Shown: positions 43,346 to 52,860 of the stretch, in pieces
Layout: every line of letters starts with the position of its first letter
Position numbering within the stretch: the stretch's first letter is position 1
From: CAVZAB01 sp963773155
Lineage (GTDB): Bacteria > Pseudomonadota > Alphaproteobacteria > Rhizobiales > Beijerinckiaceae
Reading direction: 5' to 3'
Assembly: GCA_963773155.1 (NCBI GenBank)
Contig: CAVZAB010000016.1
Location: 1 to 64,000 of the forward strand
DNA: 64,000 nt
Notes under the pieces: model-generated
What the model saw: the letters and a program-made list of their open reading frames with translations, nothing else
Database searches by the model: none
Told to the model about the DNA's origin: nothing
Program-made: the position numbers and the translations under genes

Positions 43346-46120
43346 CTATGATTTGCCGGTCTTGCGGCGTGTCCCGGGTTTGCCCTTTTTGGTCGCCTTC
43401 TTGGCCGCTGTCTTGCGAGCCGGGCTCTTCTTGGCGGCGGCAATTCTTGCGCCTCTCTTCGATGCCTTGGCACCAGTCTTCTTGACTGTCTTTCGCACCG
43501 CCTTCTTGCTCGTCGCTTTCTTGCTCGCCGCTCTCTTGCCGCTCGCCGCCCTCTTGCCGGCCTTCTTGCCCACGGCTTTCTTGGCGGAGTTTCTCGTCGA
43601 CTTGGCTGGACTTGCCTTCTTCGCCGCCGCCTTCTTCTTGGCTGCGGGCCGTCCGAGTGAGGCCTTTTTGGCGGCCGCCCTTTTGGCGGCTTTGCGGGTC
43701 GATTTCTTGGCCGGCTTGCGCGCCGCCTTGCTAACCGCCGTTTTGACCTTGCTCAACCGGCCCGGCGATTTTGTCGCCCTCTTAGCCTTGGGCTCCGGCT
43801 CGCTCGACACGAAAATGCCGCCGGCGGCCCGAACCGCCGCAAATATGGCCGCGGGCGTCGCCGGCATATCGATGTGCCGCAGGCCGAAGGCACGATGCAG
43901 GGCATCAACCACCGCATTCATGACGGCTGGACATGCGCCGATCGACCCGGCCTCTCCCGCGCCTTTCAATCCGAGCGGGTTGGTCGTCGAGGGCACATTG
44001 CGGGTTTCGAAATGGAACTCCGGAATATTGTCGGCGCGGGGCATGCAATAATCCATGAAGCTCGCGCTGAGCAATTGACCCTCGTCGCTGAAAACGGTGC
44101 GCTCGAATAGCGCCTGGCCAATGCCCTGGGCGATGCCGCCATGGACCTGCCCCGACAGCAGCAACGGATTGAGGGTGAGGCCGAAATCGTCGACGATCGA
44201 ATAACGCAGAATTGCGACGACGCCAGTATCCGGATCGATTTCGACCTCGCAGCAATGGGTCCCGTTCGGATAGGTGGCATCGGGCGGCGTATAGGAATTG
44301 ACAGCGGTCAGTTTCTCTGGCGTCGCTTTTGGCAGGCCGGCTATCTCCGCATAGGAGACCGACCGATCGGTGCCGGCAATCCGGATCTTGCCATTGGCGA
44401 TCTCGAGATCGCCAATGGCGGCCTCCAGATGGTCGGCGGCCAGGTCCTTCAATTGAATCGCCAGCTTCTCGGCAGCCCGGTTCAGCATAGCGGCGCCGAC
44501 CGGGATTGAGCGTGATCCGCCGGTGCCGTTGCCCGACGGCACACTCTGCGTGTCGCCCTGGATAACGCGGACGCGCTCGAGCGGCACGTCCAGATATTGC
44601 GAGACGACTTGCGCATAGGCAGTCTCGTGGCCCTGGCCGTTCGACTGGGTGCCGATATGGACGCTGAACTTGCCGTCCTTCTCGAGCGCCACCGAACCCT
44701 CCTCGCCGCTGCCCCAGGCGGTGCATTCGATGTAGCTTGAGAAGCCAAAGCCCCGCAGCTTGCCGTTCCGCCTCGATTGGGCGGCGCGCGCGTCGAAGTC
44801 GGCATAGCCAGCTTTGGCCAGCGAGGCCCGCATGGCTGCTTCGAATTCACCGACATCGTAGGTCCGGTCGGTCACGGTCTTGTAAGGCATCTGGTTCGGC
44901 CTGACGAAATTCAAAGCGCGGATTTCCTCGCGCGGCATTTTCAATTCGCGCGCGCAGGTGTCGACCAGCCGCTCGAGCACATAGGCGGCCTCGGGGCGCC
45001 CGGCACCGCGATAGGCATCGACCGGAACAGTATGGGTGTAGATGCCCCGTACCCGCGCGTAGAGCGCGCGAATGTCATAAGGCCCGGTCGCCATCGACGC
45101 GCCAAGCCAGGGAATATAGGGCGCGTACTGCGACAGATAGGCGCCGAGGTTGCCATAGATATCGACGCGCATCGCGAGAAAGCGGCCGTGGCTATCGAGC
45201 GCCATCTCCGCGGTAGTCAGATTATCCCTGCCCTGTGCATCGCCGATAAAATGCTCGCTGCGATCAGCGATCCAACGGACGGGATGGCCGAGCCGTCGGG
45301 CCGCCTCGAGGACCAGCGGATATTCACGGTACATGAAGCTCTTGGTGCCAAATCCGCCACCGACGTCGTGGGTGATCACCCGGACTTTTTCCGACGGCAC
45401 TTTCAGGATCGATTCTGCCAGCTGATCGCGCAAACCGTGCACGCCCTGGCTTCCGGTGGTCAGCCGATAGTGCCCGTCGCTGACGTCATATTCGCCGATC
45501 GCGCCGCGCGGCTCCATGTAATTGGCAATCAGGCGGTTATTGACCACTTTCAAGCGCACGACATGATCGGCCGTCGCAAAGATGGCGTCGGTCTTCTGCT
45601 TATCGCCGATATGGGTGTCATAGGCGACATTGTCCTTGGCATGCGGCCACACCGCCGGCGCGCCCTTGCTGATCGCCTGTTCGAGGGTGACTGTTGCCGG
45701 CAACCCATCCCATTCGACCTCGATTGCCTCGAGCGCCTCGCGGGCCTCGGTCTCGGTTTCGGCGACAATCATCGCAACGATATCGCCGACGTGCCGAACC
45801 TCGCCCTTGGCCATGACTGCATAGGGCGGCAGGGTCATGAGCTTGCCATCAGCGGAATTCGACAAGGGCGCCAGGCATTGCAGATTGCCGAGATGCTCGA
45901 CGTCGGCGGCGCTCAGGATGGCGCGCACACCGGGGCTAGCCTTGGCCCTGGAAACATCGACAATTTTGAAGCGCGCGCAGGCGTGCGGGCTGCGCAGGAA
46001 GACCGCATGAAGGGCACCGGCGAGCGCGAGGTCGGCGGTGTAATGGCCGTGGCCGGTCACCAACCGGACGTCTTCAACCCGTTTGACTGCCTGGCCAATT
46101 CCGAATTTCATCGGCTTCAT
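43346..46120 (-). CDS. Molybdopterin-binding xanthine dehydrogenase/CoxL form-II-like subunit with histone-H1-like tail
   Basis: Large Mo subunit of the molybdenum hydroxylases, 924 residues without frame breaks. Residues 1-773 are the normal subunit: the a/b hammerhead (about 20-130), then the Mo-cofactor domains with VGGGFGTKSF, AYRGAGRPEA (the form-II CoxL loop), QSNGQGHETAYAQV and the catalytic Glu at 723 in KGAGEAGSIG. It then continues in frame for 151 residues that are almost only Lys, Arg, Ala, Ser and Thr (59 basic residues, two Glu). No FAD or Fe-S subunit genes are adjacent; two cytochrome genes lie downstream. The substrate is unknown; true CO oxidation is unlikely since form I has AYRCSFR. 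Confidence 0.93.
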   Translation of the reverse strand: MKPMKFGIGQAVKRVEDVRLVTGHGHYTADLALAGALHAVFLRSPHACARFKIVDVSRAKASPGVRAILSAADVEHLGNLQCLAPLSNSADGKLMTLPPYAVMAKGEVRHVGDIVAMIVAETETEAREALEAIEVEWDGLPATVTLEQAISKGAPAVWPHAKDNVAYDTHIGDKQKTDAIFATADHVVRLKVVNNRLIANYMEPRGAIGEYDVSDGHYRLTTGSQGVHGLRDQLAESILKVPSEKVRVITHDVGGGFGTKSFMYREYPLVLEAARRLGHPVRWIADRSEHFIGDAQGRDNLTTAEMALDSHGRFLAMRVDIYGNLGAYLSQYAPYIPWLGASMATGPYDIRALYARVRGIYTHTVPVDAYRGAGRPEAAYVLERLVDTCARELKMPREEIRALNFVRPNQMPYKTVTDRTYDVGEFEAAMRASLAKAGYADFDARAAQSRRNGKLRGFGFSSYIECTAWGSGEEGSVALEKDGKFSVHIGTQSNGQGHETAYAQVVSQYLDVPLERVRVIQGDTQSVPSGNGTGGSRSIPVGAAMLNRAAEKLAIQLKDLAADHLEAAIGDLEIANGKIRIAGTDRSVSYAEIAGLPKATPEKLTAVNSYTPPDATYPNGTHCCEVEIDPDTGVVAILRYSIVDDFGLTLNPLLLSGQVHGGIAQGIGQALFERTVFSDEGQLLSASFMDYCMPRADNIPEFHFETRNVPSTTNPLGLKGAGEAGSIGACPAVMNAVVDALHRAFGLRHIDMPATPAAIFAAVRAAGGIFVSSEPEPKAKRATKSPGRLSKVKTAVSKAARKPAKKSTRKAAKRAAAKKASLGRPAAKKKAAAKKASPAKSTRNSAKKAVGKKAGKRAASGKRAASKKATSKKAVRKTVKKTGAKASKRGARIAAAKKSPARKTAAKKATKKGKPGTRRKTGKS
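43349..43801 (-). other. Region encoding the basic, histone-H1-like C-terminal tail
   Basis: It encodes residues 774-924 of the molybdenum hydroxylase. Repeated short units of the AAKKA, KKAVGKK, ASKKATSKK and ARKTAAKK type are characteristic of bacterial H1-like nucleoid proteins. There is no Met in the tail and no stop between the domains, so it is not a separate gene by its present sequence. Function is unknown: DNA binding, membrane contact and simple low-complexity expansion are all possible. Confidence 0.85.
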
Positions 46121-46330
46121 ATCACCTGCCCCCGTTGGTTTTAGCGCTGCGCTCGATCGTCGCGCTGGTCACGTTCACCCGAATGAACCAGCCTAGGCCT
46201 TTGCGCCACCCGCGATTTTCCGCTGGCCAATCGACAATAGCGGAAGCCTTGCACCTGATTTCCGGCATGCCCCTCGCGGGACGCCGGTAAGCTACCCATA
46301 TGTGAAGCAATCTTCAACTGGACACCAAAC

Positions 46331-47342
46331 ATGTTTGACGACCACACCCCAATATCCTCTTGGCCCGACGGCGAGGCGAACAGCAGCGTAGACGCGCCCG
46401 AGGCGGAAGCGGAATTGTTCGATGCCTATTCGAGAGCCGTGACCACGATTGTCGAGCGTATTGGGCCAAGCGTCGTGCGGCTCGACATCAGGCACGGCCA
46501 GAACGGCCAGCGCTCGGGGGCCGGATCGGGCGTAATCGTCTCGCCCGACGGACTCGTCCTGACCAATAGCCATGTGGTGCAATCGGGTCGGCGCGCCGAT
46601 GTGACGACACTCGACGGGCGGGTCCTGTCGGCCCGCGTCCTTGGCGATGACCCCGACACTGATCTCGCCCTGCTGCGCATCGACGAGGACACGGTCCTGA
46701 GCCCGGCCACCCTCGGCAATTCGAAAAAGCTGCGACGCGGCCAGCTCGCCATCGCGATCGGCAATCCCCTCGGCTTCGACGCGACCGTGACCGCCGGCGT
46801 GGTCTCGGCGCTCGGGCGCAGTCTGCGCGCCCGGACCGGCCGGCTGATCGACGACGTCATTCAGACCGACGCCGCCCTGAACCCTGGCAATTCCGGGGGG
46901 CCGCTGGTCGCCTCTTCTGGTGAGGTTATCGGCATCAACACCGCCATCATTCAGGGCGCACAAGGCATCTGTTTCGCCGTCGCCGCCAATACCGCCCATT
47001 TTGTGTTAGGTGAAATTGTCAAGCATGGCCGCGTGCGGCGTGGCTACGTCGGCATCGGCGCGGCCAATTCGACGAATTCCGCGCCGGATCGCGCTTCGAC
47101 TGGAGATCGATCAGGTCACCGCCGCGACAGTCACCGCGGTCGAAACCGGCAGCCCGGCCGACGAAGCGGGGTTGTTGACCGGCGACCTTTTGATCGCATT
47201 CGACGGTGAAACCGTGACCGGGGCCGATGATCTGGTCCGTCTGCTTAATGCCGAGCGAATCGGTCGGACCCTGCCGGTCGAGGTCGTGCGCCGCTCGAAT
47301 AAGTTGCGCTTCTGGATTGGGGTGAAGGAGCGCCGCGGCTGA
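46331..47342 (+). CDS. Trypsin-like serine protease with PDZ domain, HtrA/DegP-like (one frame break)
   Basis: Peptidase S1C protein of about 336 residues. The catalytic triad is visible: His in VLTNSHVVQSG, Asp in DPDTDLALLRID and Ser in NPGNSGGPLVAS. GAATTC at 47074-47079 breaks the frame, and removing one base restores GANTC and joins to RRIALRLEIDQVTAATVTAV and the C-terminal PDZ domain (GSPADEAGLLTGDLLIAFDG). There is no signal peptide at the N-terminus (MFDDHTPISSWP), which is unusual for an HtrA and suggests a cytoplasmic location or a wrong start. Confidence 0.88.
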
Positions 47343-47678
47343 GGGCCGGCCGCTCAGCGCTCGATCGAACTCGCCGGCGGCAAGCCAGCCGGCAAAGCCC
47401 GGCGAAAAGAGCGCCGCCTCGGGGTTACCGCCGGCCGCCACGAACTTTTGCCGGGCGAGGGCGGCGCGCTTGCCCGACTGGCAGGTAAAGACAAGCCGCT
47501 TGCCGCTCGCCACTTTCAGCTCGGCCGGGTCGAATTGCGACAATGGCACGTTTAGGCTCCCGGGGATGTGGCCGGCCGCAAATTCGGCCGGCTCGCGCAC
47601 ATCGATCAGCGCCAGCGACCCCGCAGCCATACCCCGTTTGACCGAAAATAAGCTGAGATCCTCGCCAGCGTTCTGCAT
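47019..47678 (-). CDS. Rhodanese-domain protein with antisense read-through at the 3' end
   Basis: Sulfur-transfer or phosphatase-like domain. The first ~110 residues are a normal rhodanese: LIDVREPAEFAAGHIPGSLN, then LVFTCQSGKRAALARQKF with the active-site Cys, and LFSPGFAGWLAAG. The frame then continues for about 100 residues without family sequence, antisense to the PDZ part of the protease gene. Single-domain rhodaneses stop near residue 110-120, so the natural stop is probably lost by an indel around 47340, and the CDS likely ends there. Confidence 0.8.
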   Translation of the reverse strand: MQNAGEDLSLFSVKRGMAAGSLALIDVREPAEFAAGHIPGSLNVPLSQFDPAELKVASGKRLVFTCQSGKRAALARQKFVAAGGNPEAALFSPGFAGWLAAGEFDRALSGRPSAAALLHPNPEAQLIRAAHDLDRQGPTDSLGIKQTDQIIGPGHGFTVECDQKVAGQQPRFVGRAAGFDRGDCRGGDLIDLQSKRDPARNSSNWPRRCRRSHAARGHA

Positions 47679-47766
47679 TGCCCTTGTCTCCCGCCCGTCG
47701 TCACTCCTTGAGGCGCCGCCCGGTTCGCACTAGCCTGAAGCTCCCGCGCTCCAGCACCAGGCTAGC

Positions 47767-49488
47767 ATGGCTCCGCATGATGAAATCAAGGGTTTGCGCC
47801 ATGGCCTGACGGCCTATGGCGATCCGGCATTCTCGCTCTTTCTGCGCAAGATCTTCATCAAGGCCATGGGCTATGGCGATGACGCGCTCGAGCGACCGAT
47901 CGTCGGCATTACCGATACATTCTCCGATTTCAACCCCTGCCACGGCAATGTCCCGGACCTGATTGCCGCGGTAAAGCGCGGCGTCATGCTCGAGGGCGGC
48001 TTGCCGCTGGTCTTCCCGACGATTTCGCTCGGCGAGAGTTTTACCTATCCGACCAGCATGTTCCTGCGCAATCTGATGGCGATGGAAACCGAAGAGATGC
48101 TGCGCGCCCAACCGATGGATGCGGTGGTCCTGATCGGCGGCTGCGACAAGACGGTGCCGGCCCAGCTGATGGCGGCGGCGAGCGCCGATATACCTGCGGT
48201 TCAGCTGGTCACCGGTCCGATGCTCGCCGGCACCTTTCGGGGCGAAAGAGTCGGCGCCTGCACGGATTGCCGACGCCTGTGGGGCGAATTCCGTGCCGGC
48301 CGGCTGAGCGAGGGGCAAATTGCCCAGGCCAGCGATCGACTGGCGCCGACGCGGGGTACGTGCATGGTTATGGGGACGGCCTCGACGATGGCGATTCTGG
48401 CCGAAGTGTTGGGCCTTGCCCTGCCGGGGAGTGCCGCGATCCCGGCGACCCATGCCGACCGGTTGCGCGCAGCCGAGGCCAGCGGTCGCTGCGCCGTCGG
48501 CATCGCCAGGCGGCAGTCACCGCGGCCGAGCGAAATCCTCAACCGGGCGGCGTTTCGCAATGCGATGATCGTTCTGCAAGCGATCGGCGGATCGACCAAC
48601 GGCCTTATTCATCTGACGGCGATCGCTGGTCGCCTCGGCCTGCCGGTCGACCTCGCCGAATTCGACGCGATTGGCCGAGAGGTTCCCGTGCTGGTCGATC
48701 TCAAGCCAACAGGCGCGCATTTTCTCGAGGATTTTCACCGCGCCGGCGGCCTGCCGCGGCTGTTGGTCGAATTGCAGGACGTGCTTGATGTTTCGGCCCG
48801 CGGCGTCAGCGGCCTATCGCTCGCCGAATTGCTCACCGCGGCCGAAACTATCGCGGGCCAAACCATCATTCGCTCGCGCCGCGACCCGGTCAAGGCGATC
48901 GGGGCGATGGCGGTATTGCGTGGGTCGCTTGCCCCGGGCGGCGCCCTGATCAAGCAAGCGGCGGCGACGCCGGCCTTGCTCGATCATCGCGGCCGCGCCG
49001 TCGTCTTCGAATCGGTGGCGGCGCTAATTGACGGGATTGACGATCCGGCCCGGGCGATCGAGGCCGGCGATGTCCTCGTCCTGCGCAATGCCGGGCCGAA
49101 GGGAGGTCCCGGCATGCCGGAAGCCGGCTACCTTCCGATCCCCAAGCGTTTGCTGCAGCAGGGCATTACGGACATGGTGCGGATTTCGGACGCCCGGATG
49201 TCCGGCACTGCCTTCGGCACCATCGTGCTCCACGTCACGCCCGAGGCCGCCGAAGGCGGCCCTCTGGCGCTGGTTCGCGACGGCGACATGATACATCTCG
49301 ACGTCGCCCGACGGCGGCTCGATCTATTGGTCGAGCCGGCCGAACTCGAGCGGCGCCGCGCTGCCTGGCACAAACCCGCCCCGCCGAGGGGCAGCGAGCG
49401 CGGCTACGCCCGCCTCTATCTCGACAGCGTCCTGCAGGCCGACCAAGGCTGCGATTTCGGTTTTCTCAAAAAGAATCCCGAGGTCTGA
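47767..49488 (+). CDS. IlvD/Edd family dehydratase (sugar-acid or dihydroxy-acid dehydratase)
   Basis: Fe-S dehydratase of 573 residues with no breaks. The three cluster Cys are C58 (FNPCHGN), C126 (IGGCDKT) and C199 (TRGTCMVMGTAS). The length and sequence of the C-terminal part (MPEAGYLPIPKRLLQQGITDM, ISDARMSGTAFGTI) match the pentonate/hexonate dehydratase branch (such as arabinonate or xylonate dehydratase) rather than biosynthetic IlvD. No sugar-pathway genes are adjacent, so the substrate is not fixed. The starting ATG is preceded by poor ribosome-binding sequence. Confidence 0.93.
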   Translation: MAPHDEIKGLRHGLTAYGDPAFSLFLRKIFIKAMGYGDDALERPIVGITDTFSDFNPCHGNVPDLIAAVKRGVMLEGGLPLVFPTISLGESFTYPTSMFLRNLMAMETEEMLRAQPMDAVVLIGGCDKTVPAQLMAAASADIPAVQLVTGPMLAGTFRGERVGACTDCRRLWGEFRAGRLSEGQIAQASDRLAPTRGTCMVMGTASTMAILAEVLGLALPGSAAIPATHADRLRAAEASGRCAVGIARRQSPRPSEILNRAAFRNAMIVLQAIGGSTNGLIHLTAIAGRLGLPVDLAEFDAIGREVPVLVDLKPTGAHFLEDFHRAGGLPRLLVELQDVLDVSARGVSGLSLAELLTAAETIAGQTIIRSRRDPVKAIGAMAVLRGSLAPGGALIKQAAATPALLDHRGRAVVFESVAALIDGIDDPARAIEAGDVLVLRNAGPKGGPGMPEAGYLPIPKRLLQQGITDMVRISDARMSGTAFGTIVLHVTPEAAEGGPLALVRDGDMIHLDVARRRLDLLVEPAELERRRAAWHKPAPPRGSERGYARLYLDSVLQADQGCDFGFLKKNPEV

Positions 49489-49498
49489 ATTCTGCTGA

Positions 49499-50811
49499 TT
49501 ATTGCGGGTTTTCGAGACTGAACGCCTGGCTCGTTTCATCATAGGCGAAAATCTCGCCATAGCGCCCCCAATTGGTCACCGTGCGCAGGGTTGTCTCGGC
49601 ATAATCCTCCGACATGTAATCCTCGATCTCGCCGCGAAACCGGCTTACCGGCGCCGTATGGCTCGGCCGCTCGTCGAGAACCCGCCGGATTCTTTCGGGC
49701 CAGCGGGACGTAGGCCAAGAGATGATCGCCGAACAACTTCTTTCGGACATCGACTTCGGCCTCTGCGAAGCGCTTGCCGGCCGGCGTCAATTTGATGTCG
49801 CCTTCCTCGATTTCGACGAAGCGCAGCAATTGCAGCGTTTCGGCCGCAGGAAACAATTCGTCGACTTCCATGGTCAGGTCATCGGCCAGATGCGGCAGAT
49901 CGGCATGGCCATTGAACGGAGCGCCGTTCAATGTCTCCATCAAGCCCGCCATCGTATTGGTCGACACGCGCGGCAGCGCCATGCCAATTCCGGTTCCGGG
50001 GAAACTGCCCTCACGCGCCGGCTTGCTGCCCTCGCGCTGGGTCATGCGCGCATAAATCGTGTCGACCAATTGCCGGAATTCGGGGTCGAGCCGGTTGCGC
50101 GGATGGGCAAGACCAACCTTGATTTCGGCAGCGATCCGGCCGGGGTTGGATGAAAGCACAAGAATGCGGTCACACATCAGGACCGCTTCCTCGATATTAT
50201 GGGTGACCATCAGGATCGACTTGATCGGCATCCGCCCTTCGTTCCACAGATCGAGCAGATCGGTGCGCAAAGTCTCCGCGGTCAGTACGTCGAGAGCCGA
50301 GAAGGGTTCGTCCATCAGCAGGATGTTCGGATGGACAACGAGCGCCCGGGCAAACCCGACCCGCTGGCGCATGCCGCCCGACAATTCCTTCGGATAGGCG
50401 CTTTCGAAACCGTCGAGCCCGATCAGGTCGATCGCGCTTAGCGAGCGCCGGCGCGCCTCGTCCTTCGGCACGTTCAGGGCCTTGAGACCGAGTTCGACAT
50501 TGTCGAGCACGGACAGCCAGGGAAACAGGGCGAAGCTTTGAAAAACCATGGCAATGCCTTCAGCGGGACCGGTTACTGCGGCGCCCTGATATTCGACCCG
50601 CCCTTGCGAGGGTATCGCCAGTCCTGCGACGATCCGCAAAAGCGTCGACTTGCCGCAGCCGGAGCGCCCGAGCAGGCCGACGATTTCGCCCTCGCTGAGT
50701 TTCATCGAAACATTGTCGAGAATCTGGCGGGCCATACTCACCCGATCCCTTCTGGTAGCGCTGGCTGACCTCGTGGACATCCAACAGCGTCTTTGACAGG
50801 ACGTTAAGCAT
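49499..50811 (-). CDS. Nitrate/sulfonate-type ABC transporter ATP-binding protein with C-terminal AAA-associated domain (two frame breaks)
   Basis: ATPase of a NrtCD/SsuB-like importer, about 437 residues. It starts MLNVLSKTLLDVHEVSQRYQ; the frame breaks at 50721-50726 (GAATC followed by an extra T) and continues as ILDNVSMKLSEGEIVGLLG. Walker A GRSGCGKST, signature ELSGGMRQRVGFARAL and Walker B ILLMDEPFSALD are present. The C-terminal domain (about 290-430, EVDELFPAAETLQLLRFVEI) is the AAA-associated type. A second break lies at about 49688-49695, after which it ends ...SLENPQ. It is in one operon with the double permease upstream. Confidence 0.9.
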
Positions 50812-50825
50812 GATCGCTCCTTGGC

Positions 50826-52556
50826 TCAGCGCAGCCGTCGTTCGGCGAATTGGAACAGCGGCCGCCAGAACAGCCGGTTAAACAGAATGACGAAGACCGA
50901 CATCACGGCAACGCCGAGCACGATCTTGGGAAAATCGCCGGCTTCGGTCGCCTGGGCAATATAGGCGCCGATCCCGTGCGCCTGGACCTTGTCGTCGCCC
51001 CATTTGACATATTCCGCGACGATTGCGGCGTTCCAAGAGCCCCCCGAAGCGGTCAAAGCGCCGGTGAAATAAAAGGGGAATATGCCGGGCAGCATGACGC
51101 TCTTCCACCAGGTCCATCCTGAAATGCGGAAATTGGCAGCCGCCTCCCCGAGGTCGTTGGGAAAGGCCGCCGCCCCGGCGATGACATTGAAGACAATGTA
51201 CCATTGGGTACCAAAAATGATCAGGAAACTGAGCCAGATATCCGGATCGAGCGACCACCGCAGGATCAGTACGACGACAATGGGAAAGACGACGTTGACC
51301 GGAAAGGCGGCGAGAAATTGCGCCAAAGGCTGGACCGTTTCGGCAACCCGCGGGCGCAGGCCGATCCAAACGCTGATCGGCACCCAGAACACGGTCGCCA
51401 GCGCCATCAGAACGATGACCCGCAGCATGGTGATGAGCGTCAGCCCGGCAGCTTCCCAGAAATCCGGCCAGGACAATTCGGTCGAGACATATTGAACGAC
51501 GTTCCAAGCACAATAGAGGGCGAGCGATCCGACCAGCGTGAACCAGACCAAGTCGATGCCGAACGAGACGCCCCGCTTGCCCAGCTGATCGGCCATTGGC
51601 AGGCGCGGCAGGCTGAAACGCAGACCTCCGATCGACCCCAGCCATTCGCTAAGCGGGCGCATCGCCATTCGCAACCAATTGGTTCGCTGGAACAGCCGCA
51701 AGACCCAAGAGGATTCGACAGTCTGCGACGCCGTCAATTCAACCCTAAACTTCGAAGCCCAGGCGACCACGGGGCGAAAAAGCAATTGGTCGTAAAGCAG
51801 GATGACGATCAGCATAGTTACAACCGCGGCAAGGACCGCATCCAGGCGCCTCTGATCGATGGCAACCGACAGATAGGAACCGATGCCCGGCAATTTGATT
51901 GTCGTATTGCCAACCGTGATCGCTTCCGAAGCGACGACAAAGAACCAGCCACCGGACATCGACATCATCATGTTCCAGACAAGGCTCGGCATAGCAAACG
52001 GCGTCTCGAGCTGCCAGAATTTCTGCCAGCCGGACAGATGGAAGCTCTGTGCGACCTCCTGGAGATCGCGGGGCACCGTGCGCAGCGACTGATAGAAAGA
52101 AAAGGCCATGTTCCAGGCCTGGCTGGTGAAAATCGCGAAGATCGCCGCCATTTCCGCGCCCATCACGCTGCCCGGAAAAAGGCCCAGAAAGAAGGTCACG
52201 GTGAAAGAGAGAAAACCCAGAACCGGGACCGATTGGAGAACGTCGAGAATGGGGATTAGAACGATCTCCGCCCGGCGGCTCTTGGCCGCAAGCGTCGCAT
52301 AAAGAAAGGTGAAGATCAGCGAACAGATAATTGCGGCAAACATCCGCAAGGTCGTGCGTAGTGCGTAGTACGGCAAATTGTCATAAGCAAGATCGACCGG
52401 CGAGACATCCGGCGAAGGCAGCGGGACCGCCATGCCATGGACGCCCCTGACGATTGCCACCAGCCCGGAAAATATTAGTGCCAGCGCAATGAGGTCCCAA
52501 TGGTTCGGCAATGCGCGACGGCCAACGGAGGCGAAGGCCACGAACCGTGGAAGCAT
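50826..52556 (-). CDS. ABC transporter permease with two fused BPD_transp_1 domains
   Basis: Inner-membrane permease, 576 residues from the ATG at 52556 (MLPRFVAFASVG). The two halves (about 20-280 and 320-570) each have five to six helices and the EAA loop (first half: RDLQEVAQSFHLSGWQKFWQ; second half: NDLGEAAANFRISGWTWWKS). Fusion of both domains in one chain means a homodimer of subunits is not needed. It belongs to the nitrate/taurine/sulfonate transporter type; a substrate-binding protein gene is not next to it. The gap to the ATPase gene is 14 bases. Confidence 0.92.
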   Translation of the reverse strand: MLPRFVAFASVGRRALPNHWDLIALALIFSGLVAIVRGVHGMAVPLPSPDVSPVDLAYDNLPYYALRTTLRMFAAIICSLIFTFLYATLAAKSRRAEIVLIPILDVLQSVPVLGFLSFTVTFFLGLFPGSVMGAEMAAIFAIFTSQAWNMAFSFYQSLRTVPRDLQEVAQSFHLSGWQKFWQLETPFAMPSLVWNMMMSMSGGWFFVVASEAITVGNTTIKLPGIGSYLSVAIDQRRLDAVLAAVVTMLIVILLYDQLLFRPVVAWASKFRVELTASQTVESSWVLRLFQRTNWLRMAMRPLSEWLGSIGGLRFSLPRLPMADQLGKRGVSFGIDLVWFTLVGSLALYCAWNVVQYVSTELSWPDFWEAAGLTLITMLRVIVLMALATVFWVPISVWIGLRPRVAETVQPLAQFLAAFPVNVVFPIVVVLILRWSLDPDIWLSFLIIFGTQWYIVFNVIAGAAAFPNDLGEAAANFRISGWTWWKSVMLPGIFPFYFTGALTASGGSWNAAIVAEYVKWGDDKVQAHGIGAYIAQATEAGDFPKIVLGVAVMSVFVILFNRLFWRPLFQFAERRLR

Positions 52557-52860
52557 GGCAAACCTATGGATGGAAGAGGAAGGCGGACGGTCCAAGTCCC
52601 ATACTTTGTTCACTGTGAATGAACAAGCCGACCCGGCAGGAATTTGCAGCCCTTGCGATCGAGCCGGCGCGGCCTTGCGTGGCGCCCGGCGACCGGCCGA
52701 AAGGCCCAACCGGCGGACAGTCGCCGTGCCATGCGATCGCGCAGACGTGAACTCATCGCCTAGACCAGTCGCATAGCAAGCAAGTCAAAAGGGGACTATA
52801 GAGACCCCAAATTGCTATTCTGATGAGCGAGAACACATCCGCACAGGTTTGGAGACTGTC
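52557..52860. other. Intergenic stretch before the IorA-like gene
   Basis: About 300 bases between divergent genes. I see no coding sequence, RNA gene or clear operator. The last 15 bases contain TTTGGAGACTGTC, a good ribosome-binding site for the IorA-like gene. Confidence 0.45.

Noticed and set aside
43349..43801. Separate histone-H1-like gene
   Set aside because: There is no start codon or ribosome-binding site in the tail and no stop before it; by the present sequence it is part of the hydroxylase.
44777..46144. A 455-codon open frame on the plus strand
   Set aside because: It is the shadow of the molybdenum hydroxylase gene.
51204..52259. A 351-codon open frame on the plus strand
   Set aside because: It is antisense to the double permease and composed mainly of charged residues.
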